From assembly GCA_018401965.1 (NCBI GenBank), contig JAGYJU010000013.1, positions 62,001 to 126,000 of the forward strand: a DNA stretch of 64,000 nucleotides, read 5' to 3'. The DNA comes from Roseicyclus sp. (GTDB lineage: Bacteria; Pseudomonadota; Alphaproteobacteria; Rhodobacterales; Rhodobacteraceae). The notes beneath the pieces are model-generated. The model was given only the letters and a program-made list of their open reading frames with translations. It did not search any database and was not told the DNA's origin. Positions 9,484 through 18,930 of this stretch are shown in pieces. Position 1 is the stretch's first letter, and every line of letters begins with the position of its first letter. A program made the translations under genes and the position numbers.

Positions 9484-9637
9484 CGGTCGGTCTCCCGGGT
9501 GCGTGGGGTGGTCTGCGATTGTCTACACCGGCTTGCGCGCGATTGCAGCCCCCCGCGCGTCGCAGGGATGGCTGGACAAGACCGGCGCGCTTCCCCTACT
9601 CATCTATCATAAATAACGACAGACAGGGAGACGATCC

Positions 9638-11227
9638 ATGACCATGCGTTTTGCCGCCTTTGGCGCGGCCCTCTTGGCCACCACGGCGCTGACAACTACC
9701 GCCGCATCCGCTGAAACGCTCCGCTGGGCGCGCGCCTCTGAGGCGTTGACGCTCGATCCCCATTCGCAGAACGAAGGCCCGACCACCACGTTGATGCACC
9801 AGATCTACGAGCCGCTTATCGTGCGCAACATGGAAGGCCAGATGGAACCGGCGCTGGCGCTGACCTGGGAGCCTTCGGCCTCCGATCCCAATGTCTGGGT
9901 GTTCCAGCTGCGCGAGGGCGTGACCTATCACGGCGGCGAGGCCTTCAACAGCGAAGACGTGGTCTTCTCGCTGAACCGGGCGCGGACGGAAACCTCGAAT
10001 TTCAAGGAGTTGCTCACCGGTGTGGTCGAGGTGCGGGCAACCGGCCCCCACACGGTCGAAATCGTGACCGATGGCCCGAACCCGCTGTTGCCCAACAACC
10101 TGACCAACATCATGATGATGGATGCTGGCTGGACCGCCGCCAATGGCGCGGAAGCGGTGCAGGATTACGCCGCGGGTGAAGACACCTTTGCCGCGCGAAA
10201 CACCAATGGCACCGGCCCCTTCGTGCTTCAAAGCCGCGAGTCCGATGTGCGCACGGTGATGACGCGCAATGACGCCTACTGGGGCATCGACAGCTTTCCG
10301 ATGGATGTGACTGAACTGGTCTTCACCCCGATCCAGAACCCCGCCACGCGGGTGGCCGCCCTGTTGACCGGCGAGGTGCATTTCATCCAGGACGTGCCGG
10401 TGCAGGACCTGGCGCGCGTGGATGAAAGCGAGGGCATCGGCCTTGCGACCGCCGCCCAGAACCGCAACATCTTTTTCGGGATGAACGTGGGCGACGCCGA
10501 CCTGACGCTGGACGATGTCGAGGGCGCCAACCCCTTTGCCGATGTGCGTGTGCGCCGCGCCATCGACATCGCGATCAACCGCGAAGCGATCCAGCAGGTC
10601 GTCATGCGCGGCCAGTCCGACCCGTCGGGCGCGATGTTGCCGCCCCCCGTCAACGGCTGGACCGAGGCGCTCGATGCCTACCCGGCCTATGATGTCGCGG
10701 CCGCGCGCGCGCTGATGGCCGAGGCAGGCTATGGTGATGGCTTCTCGATCCAGCTCGATTGCCCCAATGACCGCTACGTCAACGACGAAGGCATTTGTCA
10801 GGCAGCGGTCGGGATGCTGGCGCAGATCGGTATCACCGTGAACCTGTCGGCCCTGCCGCGCGCCCAGCATTTCCCGCTGATCGCCAACCTGCAAACCGAT
10901 TTCTACCTGCTGGGCTGGGGCGTTCCGACCTACGATTCCGAATATGTGTTCAACTTCCTCTATCACACCCGGGGCGATGGGCGCGGGTCGTGGAACGGCA
11001 CCCGCTATTCCAACGCCGAGATGGATGGGATGATCCAGTCGCTGACCTCGAACACCGATCTGGCTGCGCGCAACCAGACCATCGCCGATCTATGGGCCAT
11101 CGCCGAGGAAGACCTGATCTACATCCCGATCCACAACCAGGTGCTGAACTGGGCCGTGTCCGATGCCTGGACCACCGTGGTGGATGCCGATGACACGGTG
11201 ATGTTCAAGTATTTCGTCGCCAACTGA
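9638..11227 (+). CDS. Peptide/nickel-family ABC transporter substrate-binding protein
   Basis: A 529-residue exported binding protein of the SBP_bac_5 (DppA/OppA) family. It has a signal peptide of about 26 residues (ending SAASA-like before ETLRWA), then LDPHSQNEG, IYEPLIVRN, WVFQLREGVTYHGGEAF and the conserved later region ARALMAEAGYGDGF. It would bind peptides or similar solutes in the periplasm. A strong terminator follows. The matching permease and ATPase genes are likely those at 17964-21581, 6.7 kb downstream, with unrelated genes between. A GGGAG ribosome site precedes the ATG. Confidence 0.85.
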   Translation: MTMRFAAFGAALLATTALTTTAASAETLRWARASEALTLDPHSQNEGPTTTLMHQIYEPLIVRNMEGQMEPALALTWEPSASDPNVWVFQLREGVTYHGGEAFNSEDVVFSLNRARTETSNFKELLTGVVEVRATGPHTVEIVTDGPNPLLPNNLTNIMMMDAGWTAANGAEAVQDYAAGEDTFAARNTNGTGPFVLQSRESDVRTVMTRNDAYWGIDSFPMDVTELVFTPIQNPATRVAALLTGEVHFIQDVPVQDLARVDESEGIGLATAAQNRNIFFGMNVGDADLTLDDVEGANPFADVRVRRAIDIAINREAIQQVVMRGQSDPSGAMLPPPVNGWTEALDAYPAYDVAAARALMAEAGYGDGFSIQLDCPNDRYVNDEGICQAAVGMLAQIGITVNLSALPRAQHFPLIANLQTDFYLLGWGVPTYDSEYVFNFLYHTRGDGRGSWNGTRYSNAEMDGMIQSLTSNTDLAARNQTIADLWAIAEEDLIYIPIHNQVLNWAVSDAWTTVVDADDTVMFKYFVAN

Positions 11228-11251
11228 CCCGGTCGCTGATCCGACCGACAT

Positions 11252-11282
11252 GGGCCGCCCCGAACCTCGGGGCGGCCCTTTT
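11252..11282 (+). terminator. Rho-independent terminator after the peptide-binding protein
   Basis: A 12-bp stem, GGGCCGCCCCGA with TCGGGGCGGCCC, 3-base loop, followed by TTTT. It begins 25 bases after the stop codon and separates this gene from the converging hydrolase gene, for which it could also act. Confidence 0.85.
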
Positions 11283-11297
11283 CATCTGCGACGCCTG

Positions 11298-12233
11298 TCA
11301 GGCGCGCGCGACCGGGTTGCGCAGGATGCCGATGCCCTCGATTTCGCTTTCGACGATATCGCCCGGTTCGCAATAGCGCGTGGCGGCCACCAGGCCCGGC
11401 GCGGGGTGCCAGCGCCCGCCAAGCTCCGCATCCGACGACCAGGCCGTGCCGGCCGGCGTGCCGGTCAGGATCACCATGCCGGGGCGCAGGGTGAAATTGA
11501 CCGAAAAGAAATGCACCAGGTCCGCGCAGCTCCAGATCATGTCGGCGGTCGAGGATTGCTGGCGCAACTCACCGTTGATCCTCGTGCGCAGCATCGCGGC
11601 CTGCGGGTCGCCAAAGGCATCGGCGGTCACGATCACCGGGCCAAGCGGCGCGGAACTGTCAAAGGCCTTGCCACGCCCCAACTCGTACCAGGTGAAGCCA
11701 TCGGCATTGCGCCGCACCTGTCGGTCGCGCGCGGTCACGTCATTGACGATGGTATAGCCAAAGATATGGTCGGGCGCATCGGCCACGGAAATATGGCGCC
11801 CCGGCTTGCCGATCACCACGGCCAGTTCGGTTTCGCAATCCAGTTTCCGCGTCAGCACCGGATCATGCAGGATCGGGTCTTCGGGGCCGATGACGCAATC
11901 GCCGGTCTTGACGAAAAATTCCGGTTCCTGGCCCGACAGCGGCGCATTGGCCTTTTCGGCGTTATGGGCGCGGTAATTGCTGCCCGAACACAGGATCGTC
12001 GTGGGGATCATCGGCGCGGCCAGCCGCACCCCGGCCAGCGCGCGGCGCGGCGCGGTCTGGATCAGCGCGCGCGCGGCCGCACGCCCTGCCTCGCCCGCGC
12101 GGATAAAGGCGATCGCATCGGCAAAGATCGCCGGGTCGCCGCCGGCCTCGACCGGGTCGATGAGCCCATCATCATCCACCATCAGGCCAAGACGGCGCGC
12201 GCCCTGGGCATCGAGAAAGGTCAACAGCTTCAT
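11298..12233 (-). CDS. Fumarylacetoacetate hydrolase (FAH) family protein
   Basis: A 311-residue FAH-family enzyme with a short N-terminal extension. Metal ligands are visible in CETELAVVIGK, and the family segments FGYTIVNDVTARD and GMVILTGTPAGTAW are present. Relatives hydrolyse or decarboxylate beta-diketo or oxo acids with Mg2+. The exact substrate cannot be told; the neighbouring TauE/SafE exporter, second FAH enzyme and tricarboxylate transporter suggest catabolism of a dicarboxylate or aromatic ring-cleavage product. The start MKLLTFLDAQG at 12233 is chosen over a longer frame that runs into the next gene. Confidence 0.8.
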   Translation of the reverse strand: MKLLTFLDAQGARRLGLMVDDDGLIDPVEAGGDPAIFADAIAFIRAGEAGRAAARALIQTAPRRALAGVRLAAPMIPTTILCSGSNYRAHNAEKANAPLSGQEPEFFVKTGDCVIGPEDPILHDPVLTRKLDCETELAVVIGKPGRHISVADAPDHIFGYTIVNDVTARDRQVRRNADGFTWYELGRGKAFDSSAPLGPVIVTADAFGDPQAAMLRTRINGELRQQSSTADMIWSCADLVHFFSVNFTLRPGMVILTGTPAGTAWSSDAELGGRWHPAPGLVAATRYCEPGDIVESEIEGIGILRNPVARA

Positions 12234-12253
12234 GGTCAAAGGCTCCGTCAGGG

Positions 12254-13003
12254 TCAGGAAAACAGGAAGGACAGCGTCAGAACCAGGCCCAGCACCGCGA
12301 TGCCAACCCGCATCGGCACCTCTGGCAGGCGGCCGGACACCCGCCCGCCCAGCGTGCCGCCCAACAGGCCGCCCAGCAAGACAACCCCGGCGGCGGGCAG
12401 ATGCACCAACCCCGAGGCCAAAAGCGGCACCACCGCCGTGGTGTTGATCGCGGTGGCCAGCGCGTTCTTTTCGGCATTGGCGGCATGGATCGACGCGACA
12501 CCGGCCAGCGTCAGCACCGCGATGAGCAAGAACCCCATGCCCGCCCCGAAGAACCCGCCGTAAAGCCCGGTCACGAACATCAACACGCCCGAAGCCGCCC
12601 CGCGATAACGCGCGGGCAAGACGCGCGCGGCCAGCGTGGCGGTGCGGTTGCCCAGGATGATGATGGCAACGGCCGCGACCAGCACAAAGGGAATGACCGC
12701 CAGAAAGGCGCGTTCGCTGGCATTGATCAACAGCGCCGCACCGGCCAACGCGCCCACCAGCGCGGGCGACATGCGCCAAAGAAACGCCCGCCCCTCGGCC
12801 AGGATATGCGCGCGGTGCAGCCATGCGGCGGGCAGTTGCGCGGGCCACAGCGCCACCGTGCCCGTGGCATTGGCCACGATCGGCGGCAGGCCCGAGGCCA
12901 GCAGGATCGGAAAGACGAAGAGTTTCGCGCCCCCCGCCAGCGAATTGACCACGCCACCGATCACCCCCGCCGCCAGGAACAGCGCGGCCTCTGACAGGGT
13001 CAT
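12254..13003 (-). CDS. TauE/SafE-family sulfite/organic anion exporter
   Basis: A 249-residue membrane protein with about eight hydrophobic segments. The two TauE/SafE half-repeats are visible: GGVVNSLAGGAKLFVFPIL near the N terminus and GLYGGFFGAGMGFLLIAVL near residue 150. Family members export sulfite, sulfoacetate or other organic anions. It lies upstream of the FAH gene on the same strand, 20 bases apart, and diverges from the second FAH gene. Substrate unknown. Confidence 0.85.
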   Translation of the reverse strand: MTLSEAALFLAAGVIGGVVNSLAGGAKLFVFPILLASGLPPIVANATGTVALWPAQLPAAWLHRAHILAEGRAFLWRMSPALVGALAGAALLINASERAFLAVIPFVLVAAVAIIILGNRTATLAARVLPARYRGAASGVLMFVTGLYGGFFGAGMGFLLIAVLTLAGVASIHAANAEKNALATAINTTAVVPLLASGLVHLPAAGVVLLGGLLGGTLGGRVSGRLPEVPMRVGIAVLGLVLTLSFLFS

Positions 13004-13101
13004 GGGCGCACCCGCGTTACCGGGGCGGCAAAAGGGCGGGACAGGATCATTGCAGATGGTTCCTCGGGCTTGGCACGGCAGGTGTCAGGGTGACAGAGCG
13101 T

Positions 13102-13142
13102 TTGACAAAGGGTTTCATGGATGTATTCTACTTTTATCGATA
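13102..13142 (+). promoter_or_regulatory. Promoter with overlapping palindrome upstream of the second FAH gene
   Basis: TTGACA (13102-13107) and TATTCT (13124-13129) are separated by 16 bases and form a near-consensus sigma-70 promoter. The palindrome TATCGATA (13135-13142) lies where transcription would begin, extended imperfectly to TTTTATCGATAGAAAA, and a further CTCGATA follows. This is a plausible repressor site, but no regulator gene is adjacent. Confidence 0.6.
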
Positions 13143-13161
13143 GAAAATGGAAGTCTCGATA

Positions 13162-14031
13162 ATGAAGCTTATGACCTTCAGGCTGAACGACGCAATCGCC
13201 GCCGGTTACCTGGACGGCGATGCGGTGGTCGTCTGCGCGCAGGGCGCCGGGGCGGACCGTGCGGTTCTGGATCTGATCACCGAGGGCGCTGCGGGCCTTG
13301 CCCGCTGGGCGGCCATGGATGGCCCGCGCGTGGCGCTTGACGCGGTGACGGTGCTGGCGCCGATGCCCGTGCCGCTGCGCGACGTGTTCTGTGTCGGCAA
13401 GAATTACTACGCCCATGCCGCCGAATTCTATTCCAGCGGCTTTGACAGCAGCGCCAAGGAAGAAGTCCCCAGCGCGCCGGTGATCTTCACCAAGGCCACC
13501 ACATCCGTGGTCGGGCCGGGGGTGGATGTGCTGGGCTCGCTCGACCACACCCACAGCGTCGATTACGAGGGCGAACTGGGCGTGGTGATCGGCAAGCGTG
13601 CCTTCCAGGTGTCCAAGGCCGAGGCGATGGACCATGTGTTCGGCTACGTGATCGTCAACGATGTCACGTCACGCGAATTGCAGCGCACCCACAACCAATG
13701 GGTGATCGGCAAGGGCATCGACACGTTTTGCCCCATGGGCCCCCATATCGCCACCGCCGACGAGCTGGGCGATGTGACCAGGGCGGAACTGACCACGCAT
13801 ATCAACGGCGAATTGCGCCAAAAGGCGCTGGTGTCGGACCTGATCTTCGACATCCCGACGCTGATCGAAACCATGACCCGCACCATGACCCTGTTGCCCG
13901 GCGACGTGATCGCCACCGGCACGCCGGTCGGGGTCGGCATCGGCTTCAAGCCGCCGAAATACCTGCAACCCGGAGACCTGATGGAGGTCAGCATCACCGG
14001 GCTGGGACGACTGGAGAACCGGATCGCCTGA
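13162..14031 (+). CDS. Fumarylacetoacetate hydrolase (FAH) family protein
   Basis: A 289-residue FAH-family hydrolase. It contains CVGKNYYAHAAEF, the metal-binding YEGELGVVIGK, FGYVIVNDVTSRELQ and the late motif GDVIATGTPVGVGIGF. The ATG at 13162 (MKLMTFRL) fits family starts and has GGAAG 8 bases upstream; an ATG at 13147 in frame lacks this. It is followed 51 bases later by tctC, so the tripartite transporter probably supplies its substrate. It shares the fold but little close sequence with the FAH gene at 11298. Confidence 0.85.
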   Translation: MKLMTFRLNDAIAAGYLDGDAVVVCAQGAGADRAVLDLITEGAAGLARWAAMDGPRVALDAVTVLAPMPVPLRDVFCVGKNYYAHAAEFYSSGFDSSAKEEVPSAPVIFTKATTSVVGPGVDVLGSLDHTHSVDYEGELGVVIGKRAFQVSKAEAMDHVFGYVIVNDVTSRELQRTHNQWVIGKGIDTFCPMGPHIATADELGDVTRAELTTHINGELRQKALVSDLIFDIPTLIETMTRTMTLLPGDVIATGTPVGVGIGFKPPKYLQPGDLMEVSITGLGRLENRIA

Positions 14032-14082
14032 CCAAGGGCGCGCGACCCGGCAAAAGCACCCATCAAACCTAGGGAGGATACG

Positions 14083-15168
14083 ATGGACCGACTGAAACTG
14101 ACGACCGCGCTGATCGGCGCGACATTCGCGGGCTTGGCGGCGCTGCCGGCAATCGCGCAGGACGGCTATTTCGCCGGAATGGATATCGAGGTCGTGGTGC
14201 CCTTTGCCCCCGGCGGCGCGACCTATGTGTCGGCCAAGTTCCTTGAACCCTTCTTTGAACGCCACCTGCCCGGCAACCCGACCGTGACGGTCGTGGACCG
14301 GCCCGGCGGCGGCTCGATCATCGGCGCCAACTGGTTCGAGGAAAACGCCAATGCCGACGGATCGACGGTGCTGTTCACCACCTCGTCCAGCTCCAACCCC
14401 TATGTTCTGGGCCAGCCAGAGGTGAACTACGACCTCGCCGCCTACCGCGTGGCCTATAGCCACCCGTTCGGATCGGTGATCTTTGCCTCGCCCGACCTGG
14501 GGGTGTCCAATGTCACCGAACTGGCCGCGACCGACACGCCGCTGATCTATGGCGGCATTTCGGCGGCCGCCTCCGATCTTCCGGCGGTCCTGTCTTTCGA
14601 AGTGCTCGACCTGCCGATCACCTCGGTCATGGGCTTTTCGGGCCGGGGACCGACGCTTTTGGCCTTCCAGCGCGGCGAGACCAACATCGAGGCGCAATTC
14701 ACCCCCGTCTACATGACGCAGGTCGTGCCGATGGTGGCCGAGGGCACGGCCGTGCCGCTCTACACCGGTGGCAGCATCGGCGCCGATGGCATGCTGAGCG
14801 AACGCGACGCGGTGGCCCCCGATCTGCCCTCGGTCTACGAGGCGCATGTGATGCTGCATGGCGCACCGCCCTCGGGCATCGAATGGGATGCGTTCCAGGC
14901 CATCGCGACCTCGACCTATGCCTTTGGCCTGACCGGCTACCTGCACCCCGAGGCCCCCGACGAGGCGATCGCGGCCTTTGCCGAAGGTATCGCCGCGATG
15001 AACGCCGACCCGGAATTCATCGAGGGGCGCCGCGAAATCACCGGCGGTGCGCCGCTGATGGCGGGCGCGGATATCGAGGGCAATGTGCGCGCCGCGCTGC
15101 AGCCTTCGGACGAGGTGCGCGCCTACCTGCGCGACCTTCTGGCGGAACGGTTCAACATCCGGTTCTGA
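14083..15168 (+). CDS. Tripartite tricarboxylate transporter binding protein (TctC family)
   Basis: A 361-residue exported protein. A signal peptide (cleavage near AIAQ, residue 25) precedes the Bug-type motifs IEVVVPFAPGGATY and VVDRPGGGSIIGANWF, which bind the carboxylate group of the ligand. It is longer than usual Bug proteins (about 300-325 residues). It delivers a carboxylate to the TctA-TctB membrane protein encoded next. A GGGAGG site stands before the ATG. Ligand unknown; the upstream FAH hydrolase suggests an oxo- or aromatic acid. Confidence 0.85.
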   Translation: MDRLKLTTALIGATFAGLAALPAIAQDGYFAGMDIEVVVPFAPGGATYVSAKFLEPFFERHLPGNPTVTVVDRPGGGSIIGANWFEENANADGSTVLFTTSSSSNPYVLGQPEVNYDLAAYRVAYSHPFGSVIFASPDLGVSNVTELAATDTPLIYGGISAAASDLPAVLSFEVLDLPITSVMGFSGRGPTLLAFQRGETNIEAQFTPVYMTQVVPMVAEGTAVPLYTGGSIGADGMLSERDAVAPDLPSVYEAHVMLHGAPPSGIEWDAFQAIATSTYAFGLTGYLHPEAPDEAIAAFAEGIAAMNADPEFIEGRREITGGAPLMAGADIEGNVRAALQPSDEVRAYLRDLLAERFNIRF

Positions 15169-15180
15169 CCCAGACGACAG

Positions 15181-15210
15181 GCCGGTTCGGGGCGTGATCC
15201 CCGGACCGGC
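15181..15210 (+). terminator. Hairpin between tctC and tctAB
   Basis: A 12-bp stem, GCCGGTTCGGGG with CCCCGGACCGGC (one G-U pair), around a 6-base loop, followed by TGTTT. It probably limits readthrough so that the binding protein exceeds the membrane subunits. Confidence 0.55.
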
Positions 15211-15241
15211 TGTTTCCATGCCCCCCATCCGGAGCGAGTGA

Positions 15242-17203
15242 ATGTTTCAAGATGCCGCCATGGCGCTTCAGGCGCTGTTGGAGCCGATGCGATTGCTGGC
15301 GCTGTTCGCGGGCATGATGGTGGGGCTGGTGTTTGGCATGCTGCCGGGCCTGGGCGGCGTGGCCGCCGTGTCGATCCTGTTGCCCTTCATCTACCTGTTC
15401 GACAGCTACGCGGGGCTTGCGATGCTGCTTGGGGCGGTGTCGGTGGTCTATACATCCGACACCATCACCTCGGTTCTGCTGGGCGCACCCGGATCGCCCG
15501 CCTCGGCCCCCACGGCCATCGAGGGGCACGCGATGGCCAAGCAGGGCCAGGCGTCGCGCGCGCTGGGCGTCGGTTTCCTCGCCTCGATGGTGGGCGGGCT
15601 GATCGGGGCGGTGGTGTTGTTCCTGGCGATCCCGGTGGCGGGGCCGATCGTGCTGATGCTGGGCACGCCCGAATTGCTGATGTTCGCGCTGGTGGGGCTG
15701 TTCTTTGCCAGTTCCATGGTGGGCAAGGACCTGAAGAAAGGGCTGGCGGCGGCGGCCTTGGGCATTTTCCTGGGCGTGATCGGCCCGGCATCGGCAGCGG
15801 CCGATATCCGCTTTACCTTCGATCAACCCTGGCTGCTGGACGGCGTGTCGCTGACGATCATGGCGCTTGGCCTGTTCGGCATAGCAGAGGCAATCTCGAT
15901 GCTGGCCATCGGCGGCGGCATCGCGGGCGAAAAGATGGTGCTTGGCCCGCGCAGCGACGGGGTGCGCGATTTCTTTGCCCATAAATGGCTGATCCTGCGT
16001 TCCTCGATCATCGGGGTGTTCGGCGGCTTTGTGCCCGCGGTCGGCGCCTCGGCCTCGACCTGGGTGGCCTATGGGCATGCGATGCGGTCGACCAAGGACA
16101 AGTCGAAATTCGGCAAGGGCGAAATCCGCGGCGTGGCGGCGGCGGAAGGCGCCAACAACGCCACCGTCATCGCCGACCTGGTGCCGACGCTGTTGTTCAG
16201 CGTGCCGGGCGGGCCTGCGGCGGCGATCTTTCTGGGGGCGCTGTTCAGCTTTGGCTATTACCCAGGCCCGCGCATGGTCAGCCAGAACCCCGACCTGATG
16301 TACCTGATCGTCTGGAGCGTGGCGCTCGCATCCGTTGCAGGGGCCGCGATCTGTTTCTTCATCACCCCCTATATCGCGAAACTGACGCGCATTCCCTTTG
16401 CGATCATCGCCGCCCCCTTGTTGCTGATCATGGTGCTGGGGGCGCAGAAATCGACCGGCACGATGGGCGATCTCTACCTGTTGTTCGGCCTTGGCCTGCT
16501 GGGCTGGATGATGAAATACGCCGACTGGCCGCGCGCGCCGGTCCTGGTGGGGTTCGTTCTGGCCAAGCCGATGGAGCAATATTTCTGGCTGTCCAACCAG
16601 TTGCATGGCTGGTCCTGGCTGATGCGGCCCGGTGTGCTGATCATCGCCTCGATCATCCTGATCCCGCTGCTTTTGTCGGCCTGGCGCGCGTGGCGCGGAC
16701 GGGGCCTGCCCACCGCCCTGGCCGAGGGCGGCGAGACCGGCGAGATCACGACAGAGGCGGCCGCCGTGCCCGAGCCGGGACATGTGACCATCATCTCGAC
16801 CCTTCTTGCGCTGATCGCGACGATCGCCTTTGGCTACGCGATGTGGGAAATGCAGGGGTTCAACAGCACCTCGCAGCTTTTGCCGGGGCTGGCGATCTAT
16901 CCGGGCTTCGTGCTGTCGGCGCTGTTGCTGATCCAGGGCGTGCGGTCGCTGCGCGGCGCGTCCTGGGGCAGCTTTGACGAACACCGGTTCTTGCCGGTCT
17001 TGCTGATCTACCCGGTGGCGATCTGGGCCATCGGCTATCACCTACCCACCATCGCGCTCTTGGCCTGGATGCTGCTTGTCTGCGCCAAGATGCGCTGGCT
17101 GTCCGCCGCGATCTACGGCGGCGTGGTCTTTGCGGTGATGCTGGGCATGTATCGCCTGATGCGGGCCGACATGCCGGGCGGTGAAATCATCACCCTGTTC
17201 TGA
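15242..17203 (+). CDS. Tripartite tricarboxylate transporter, TctA fused to a TctB-like domain
   Basis: A 653-residue membrane protein. Residues 1-490 form TctA with the diagnostic GMLPGLGGVAAVSILLPF, the segment TSVLLGAPGSPASAPTAIEG and the mid-protein FGGFVPAVGASASTWVAYG. After a charged linker (about 495-520), four more membrane segments follow that resemble TctB, the small subunit normally made as a separate protein. No separate tctB is present. The transporter uses an ion gradient to import the carboxylate captured by TctC. Confidence 0.85.
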   Translation: MFQDAAMALQALLEPMRLLALFAGMMVGLVFGMLPGLGGVAAVSILLPFIYLFDSYAGLAMLLGAVSVVYTSDTITSVLLGAPGSPASAPTAIEGHAMAKQGQASRALGVGFLASMVGGLIGAVVLFLAIPVAGPIVLMLGTPELLMFALVGLFFASSMVGKDLKKGLAAAALGIFLGVIGPASAAADIRFTFDQPWLLDGVSLTIMALGLFGIAEAISMLAIGGGIAGEKMVLGPRSDGVRDFFAHKWLILRSSIIGVFGGFVPAVGASASTWVAYGHAMRSTKDKSKFGKGEIRGVAAAEGANNATVIADLVPTLLFSVPGGPAAAIFLGALFSFGYYPGPRMVSQNPDLMYLIVWSVALASVAGAAICFFITPYIAKLTRIPFAIIAAPLLLIMVLGAQKSTGTMGDLYLLFGLGLLGWMMKYADWPRAPVLVGFVLAKPMEQYFWLSNQLHGWSWLMRPGVLIIASIILIPLLLSAWRAWRGRGLPTALAEGGETGEITTEAAAVPEPGHVTIISTLLALIATIAFGYAMWEMQGFNSTSQLLPGLAIYPGFVLSALLLIQGVRSLRGASWGSFDEHRFLPVLLIYPVAIWAIGYHLPTIALLAWMLLVCAKMRWLSAAIYGGVVFAVMLGMYRLMRADMPGGEIITLF

Positions 17204-17237
17204 TCCCCCCTTCCCTGTTGGTCCCGAAAGGCACGCC

Positions 17238-17756
17238 ATGGATATCGACGCCGACATCATCGAGCCAAGCATCGACCCGACCACCCAGAAAATCGCCATC
17301 CGCCACGTCAAGGCGGTGAATGCGGGCGGCACGCGCACCATGGTGCAGGTGCGCGATTTCGAACCGGTCTTCACCGATGAACCCGCAAGCCTGGGTGGGA
17401 CCAACACCGCGCCAAGCCCGCTGGAAACCGTGCTGGTGGCGCTGGTGGGATGCGACGGGGTGATCATCCACGGCGTGGCCAAGGCGATGGGGTTCGACTA
17501 TGCGGGGGTGACATTCGCCTGCGAAAGCCAGATCGACGTGCGCGGCCCCAAGGGCGTGCCGGGCGTGCGCCCCTATTTCGAGGCGGCAACGCTCGATATC
17601 GTGATCTACACCGACGAGCCCGAACGCCGGGTAGAGCAGTTGAAGAAGAACGTCGAATTCCGCTGCCCGGTGATGAACCTGTTGCGCGCCGCCGATGTAA
17701 AGCTGACCGCCAACTGGTCGCAGCGCCCGGCGGCAGAATTCGTGCCGGCCGAATAG
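17238..17756 (+). CDS. OsmC-family protein
   Basis: A 172-residue protein of the OsmC/Ohr superfamily, with the two conserved redox cysteines at Cys72 (VALVGCDGVI) and Cys143 (VEFRCPVMNLL) and the motif NTAPSPLETVLVAL. Family members reduce organic hydroperoxides or act as thiol-dependent accessory enzymes. The ATG at 17238 has GAAAGG upstream; a longer frame would begin inside tctA. It follows tctAB by 34 bases and may be cotranscribed with it. Confidence 0.82.
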   Translation: MDIDADIIEPSIDPTTQKIAIRHVKAVNAGGTRTMVQVRDFEPVFTDEPASLGGTNTAPSPLETVLVALVGCDGVIIHGVAKAMGFDYAGVTFACESQIDVRGPKGVPGVRPYFEAATLDIVIYTDEPERRVEQLKKNVEFRCPVMNLLRAADVKLTANWSQRPAAEFVPAE

Positions 17757-17963
17757 GCCAGAGAGCCGGGCCGGGTTCATGCCTGCCGCGACCGCGCCTG
17801 GGGGCCTGGGGCGCGGGCCTGGGCCACTGGATGCTGAACGCCAACGCCGCCCCTTGGTGCGACATGCGGCACAGGGCGGAGCGCGTCACGGCAGGGGATG
17901 GGTTGACGCAACGGGCGCGCCGGGGCAGTCCTGACCATCAAGCCAACCGGGGGCGCGACTTCC

Positions 17964-18926
17964 ATGATCAGCTATATCTTTCGCCGCATCCTGCAATCCG
18001 TGCTCGTGCTGCTGGTCGTGGGGCTTGTGGCCTTCGCGATGTTCCGCTTTGTCGGTGACCCGGTCGACACGATGCTGGGCCAGGAACGCACGATGGAAGA
18101 CATCGAACGCCTGCGCGACGCGCTTGGCCTGAACGATCCGTTCTTCGTGCAATACTGGAATTTCCTTGGCCGCGCGGTGCAGGGGGACCTGGGCATTTCC
18201 TATCGCCAGGGCCGCCCCGTGGCCGAGATCATCGCCGAACGCCTGCCTGCCACGCTGGAACTGGCGGCGGTGTCGGGGGTGTTCGCGCTGGGGCTTGGCA
18301 TCATCCTTGGCGTGTTCACCGCGATCCGGCGCGACGGGATCGCCGCCAATGCGATCATGGCCTTGTCATTGGTGGGCGTGTCCTTGCCCACCTTCCTGAT
18401 CGGGATCTTGCTGATCTACCTGTTCGCCGTGGAACTGAGCTGGCTGCCCAGTTTCGGGCGCGGGCAAACCGTGATGATCGGCGGCTGGTCCACCGGGTTT
18501 CTGACGCAATCGGGGCTGACCGCGCTGATCTTGCCGTCGATCACGCTGGGCTTGTACCAGATGACGCTGATCATGCGGCTGGTCAGATCCGAGATGCTGG
18601 AGGTGCTGCGGCAGGATTACATCCGCTTTGCCCGCGCGCGCGGCCTGTCGCAAAAGGCGATCAATTTCCGCCATGCGCTGAAGAACACGCTGGTCCCTGT
18701 CATCACCGTGACGGGCCTGCAACTCGGGTCGATCATCGCCTTCGCCATCATCACCGAAACGGTGTTCCAATGGCCGGGCGTGGGCCTGTTGTTCATCAAC
18801 GCGATCCAGTTCGTCGATATCCCCGTGATGGCTGCCTACCTGATGCTGATCTCGGTGATGTTCGTGGGCATCAACCTTGCGGTCGACCTGCTCTATGTCG
18901 CCATCGACCCGCGCCTGAGGAGCTGA
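17964..18926 (+). CDS. Peptide ABC transporter permease (DppB family)
   Basis: A 320-residue membrane permease that begins with MISYIFRRILQSVLVLLVVG, the standard DppB/OppB start, followed by FRFVGDPVDTMLGQ and a periplasmic loop. The EAA loop region is seen as DYIRFARARGLSQKAINFRH at about residues 218-237. With the next gene it forms the channel for peptides or a similar solute delivered by the binding protein, probably that at 9638. Confidence 0.9.
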   Translation: MISYIFRRILQSVLVLLVVGLVAFAMFRFVGDPVDTMLGQERTMEDIERLRDALGLNDPFFVQYWNFLGRAVQGDLGISYRQGRPVAEIIAERLPATLELAAVSGVFALGLGIILGVFTAIRRDGIAANAIMALSLVGVSLPTFLIGILLIYLFAVELSWLPSFGRGQTVMIGGWSTGFLTQSGLTALILPSITLGLYQMTLIMRLVRSEMLEVLRQDYIRFARARGLSQKAINFRHALKNTLVPVITVTGLQLGSIIAFAIITETVFQWPGVGLLFINAIQFVDIPVMAAYLMLISVMFVGINLAVDLLYVAIDPRLRS

Positions 18927-18930
18927 GGAC

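Noticed and set aside
15152-17041. A 629-codon minus-strand frame opposite tctAB
   Set aside because: Low-complexity antisense shadow of TctA, with no start signal or family motif.
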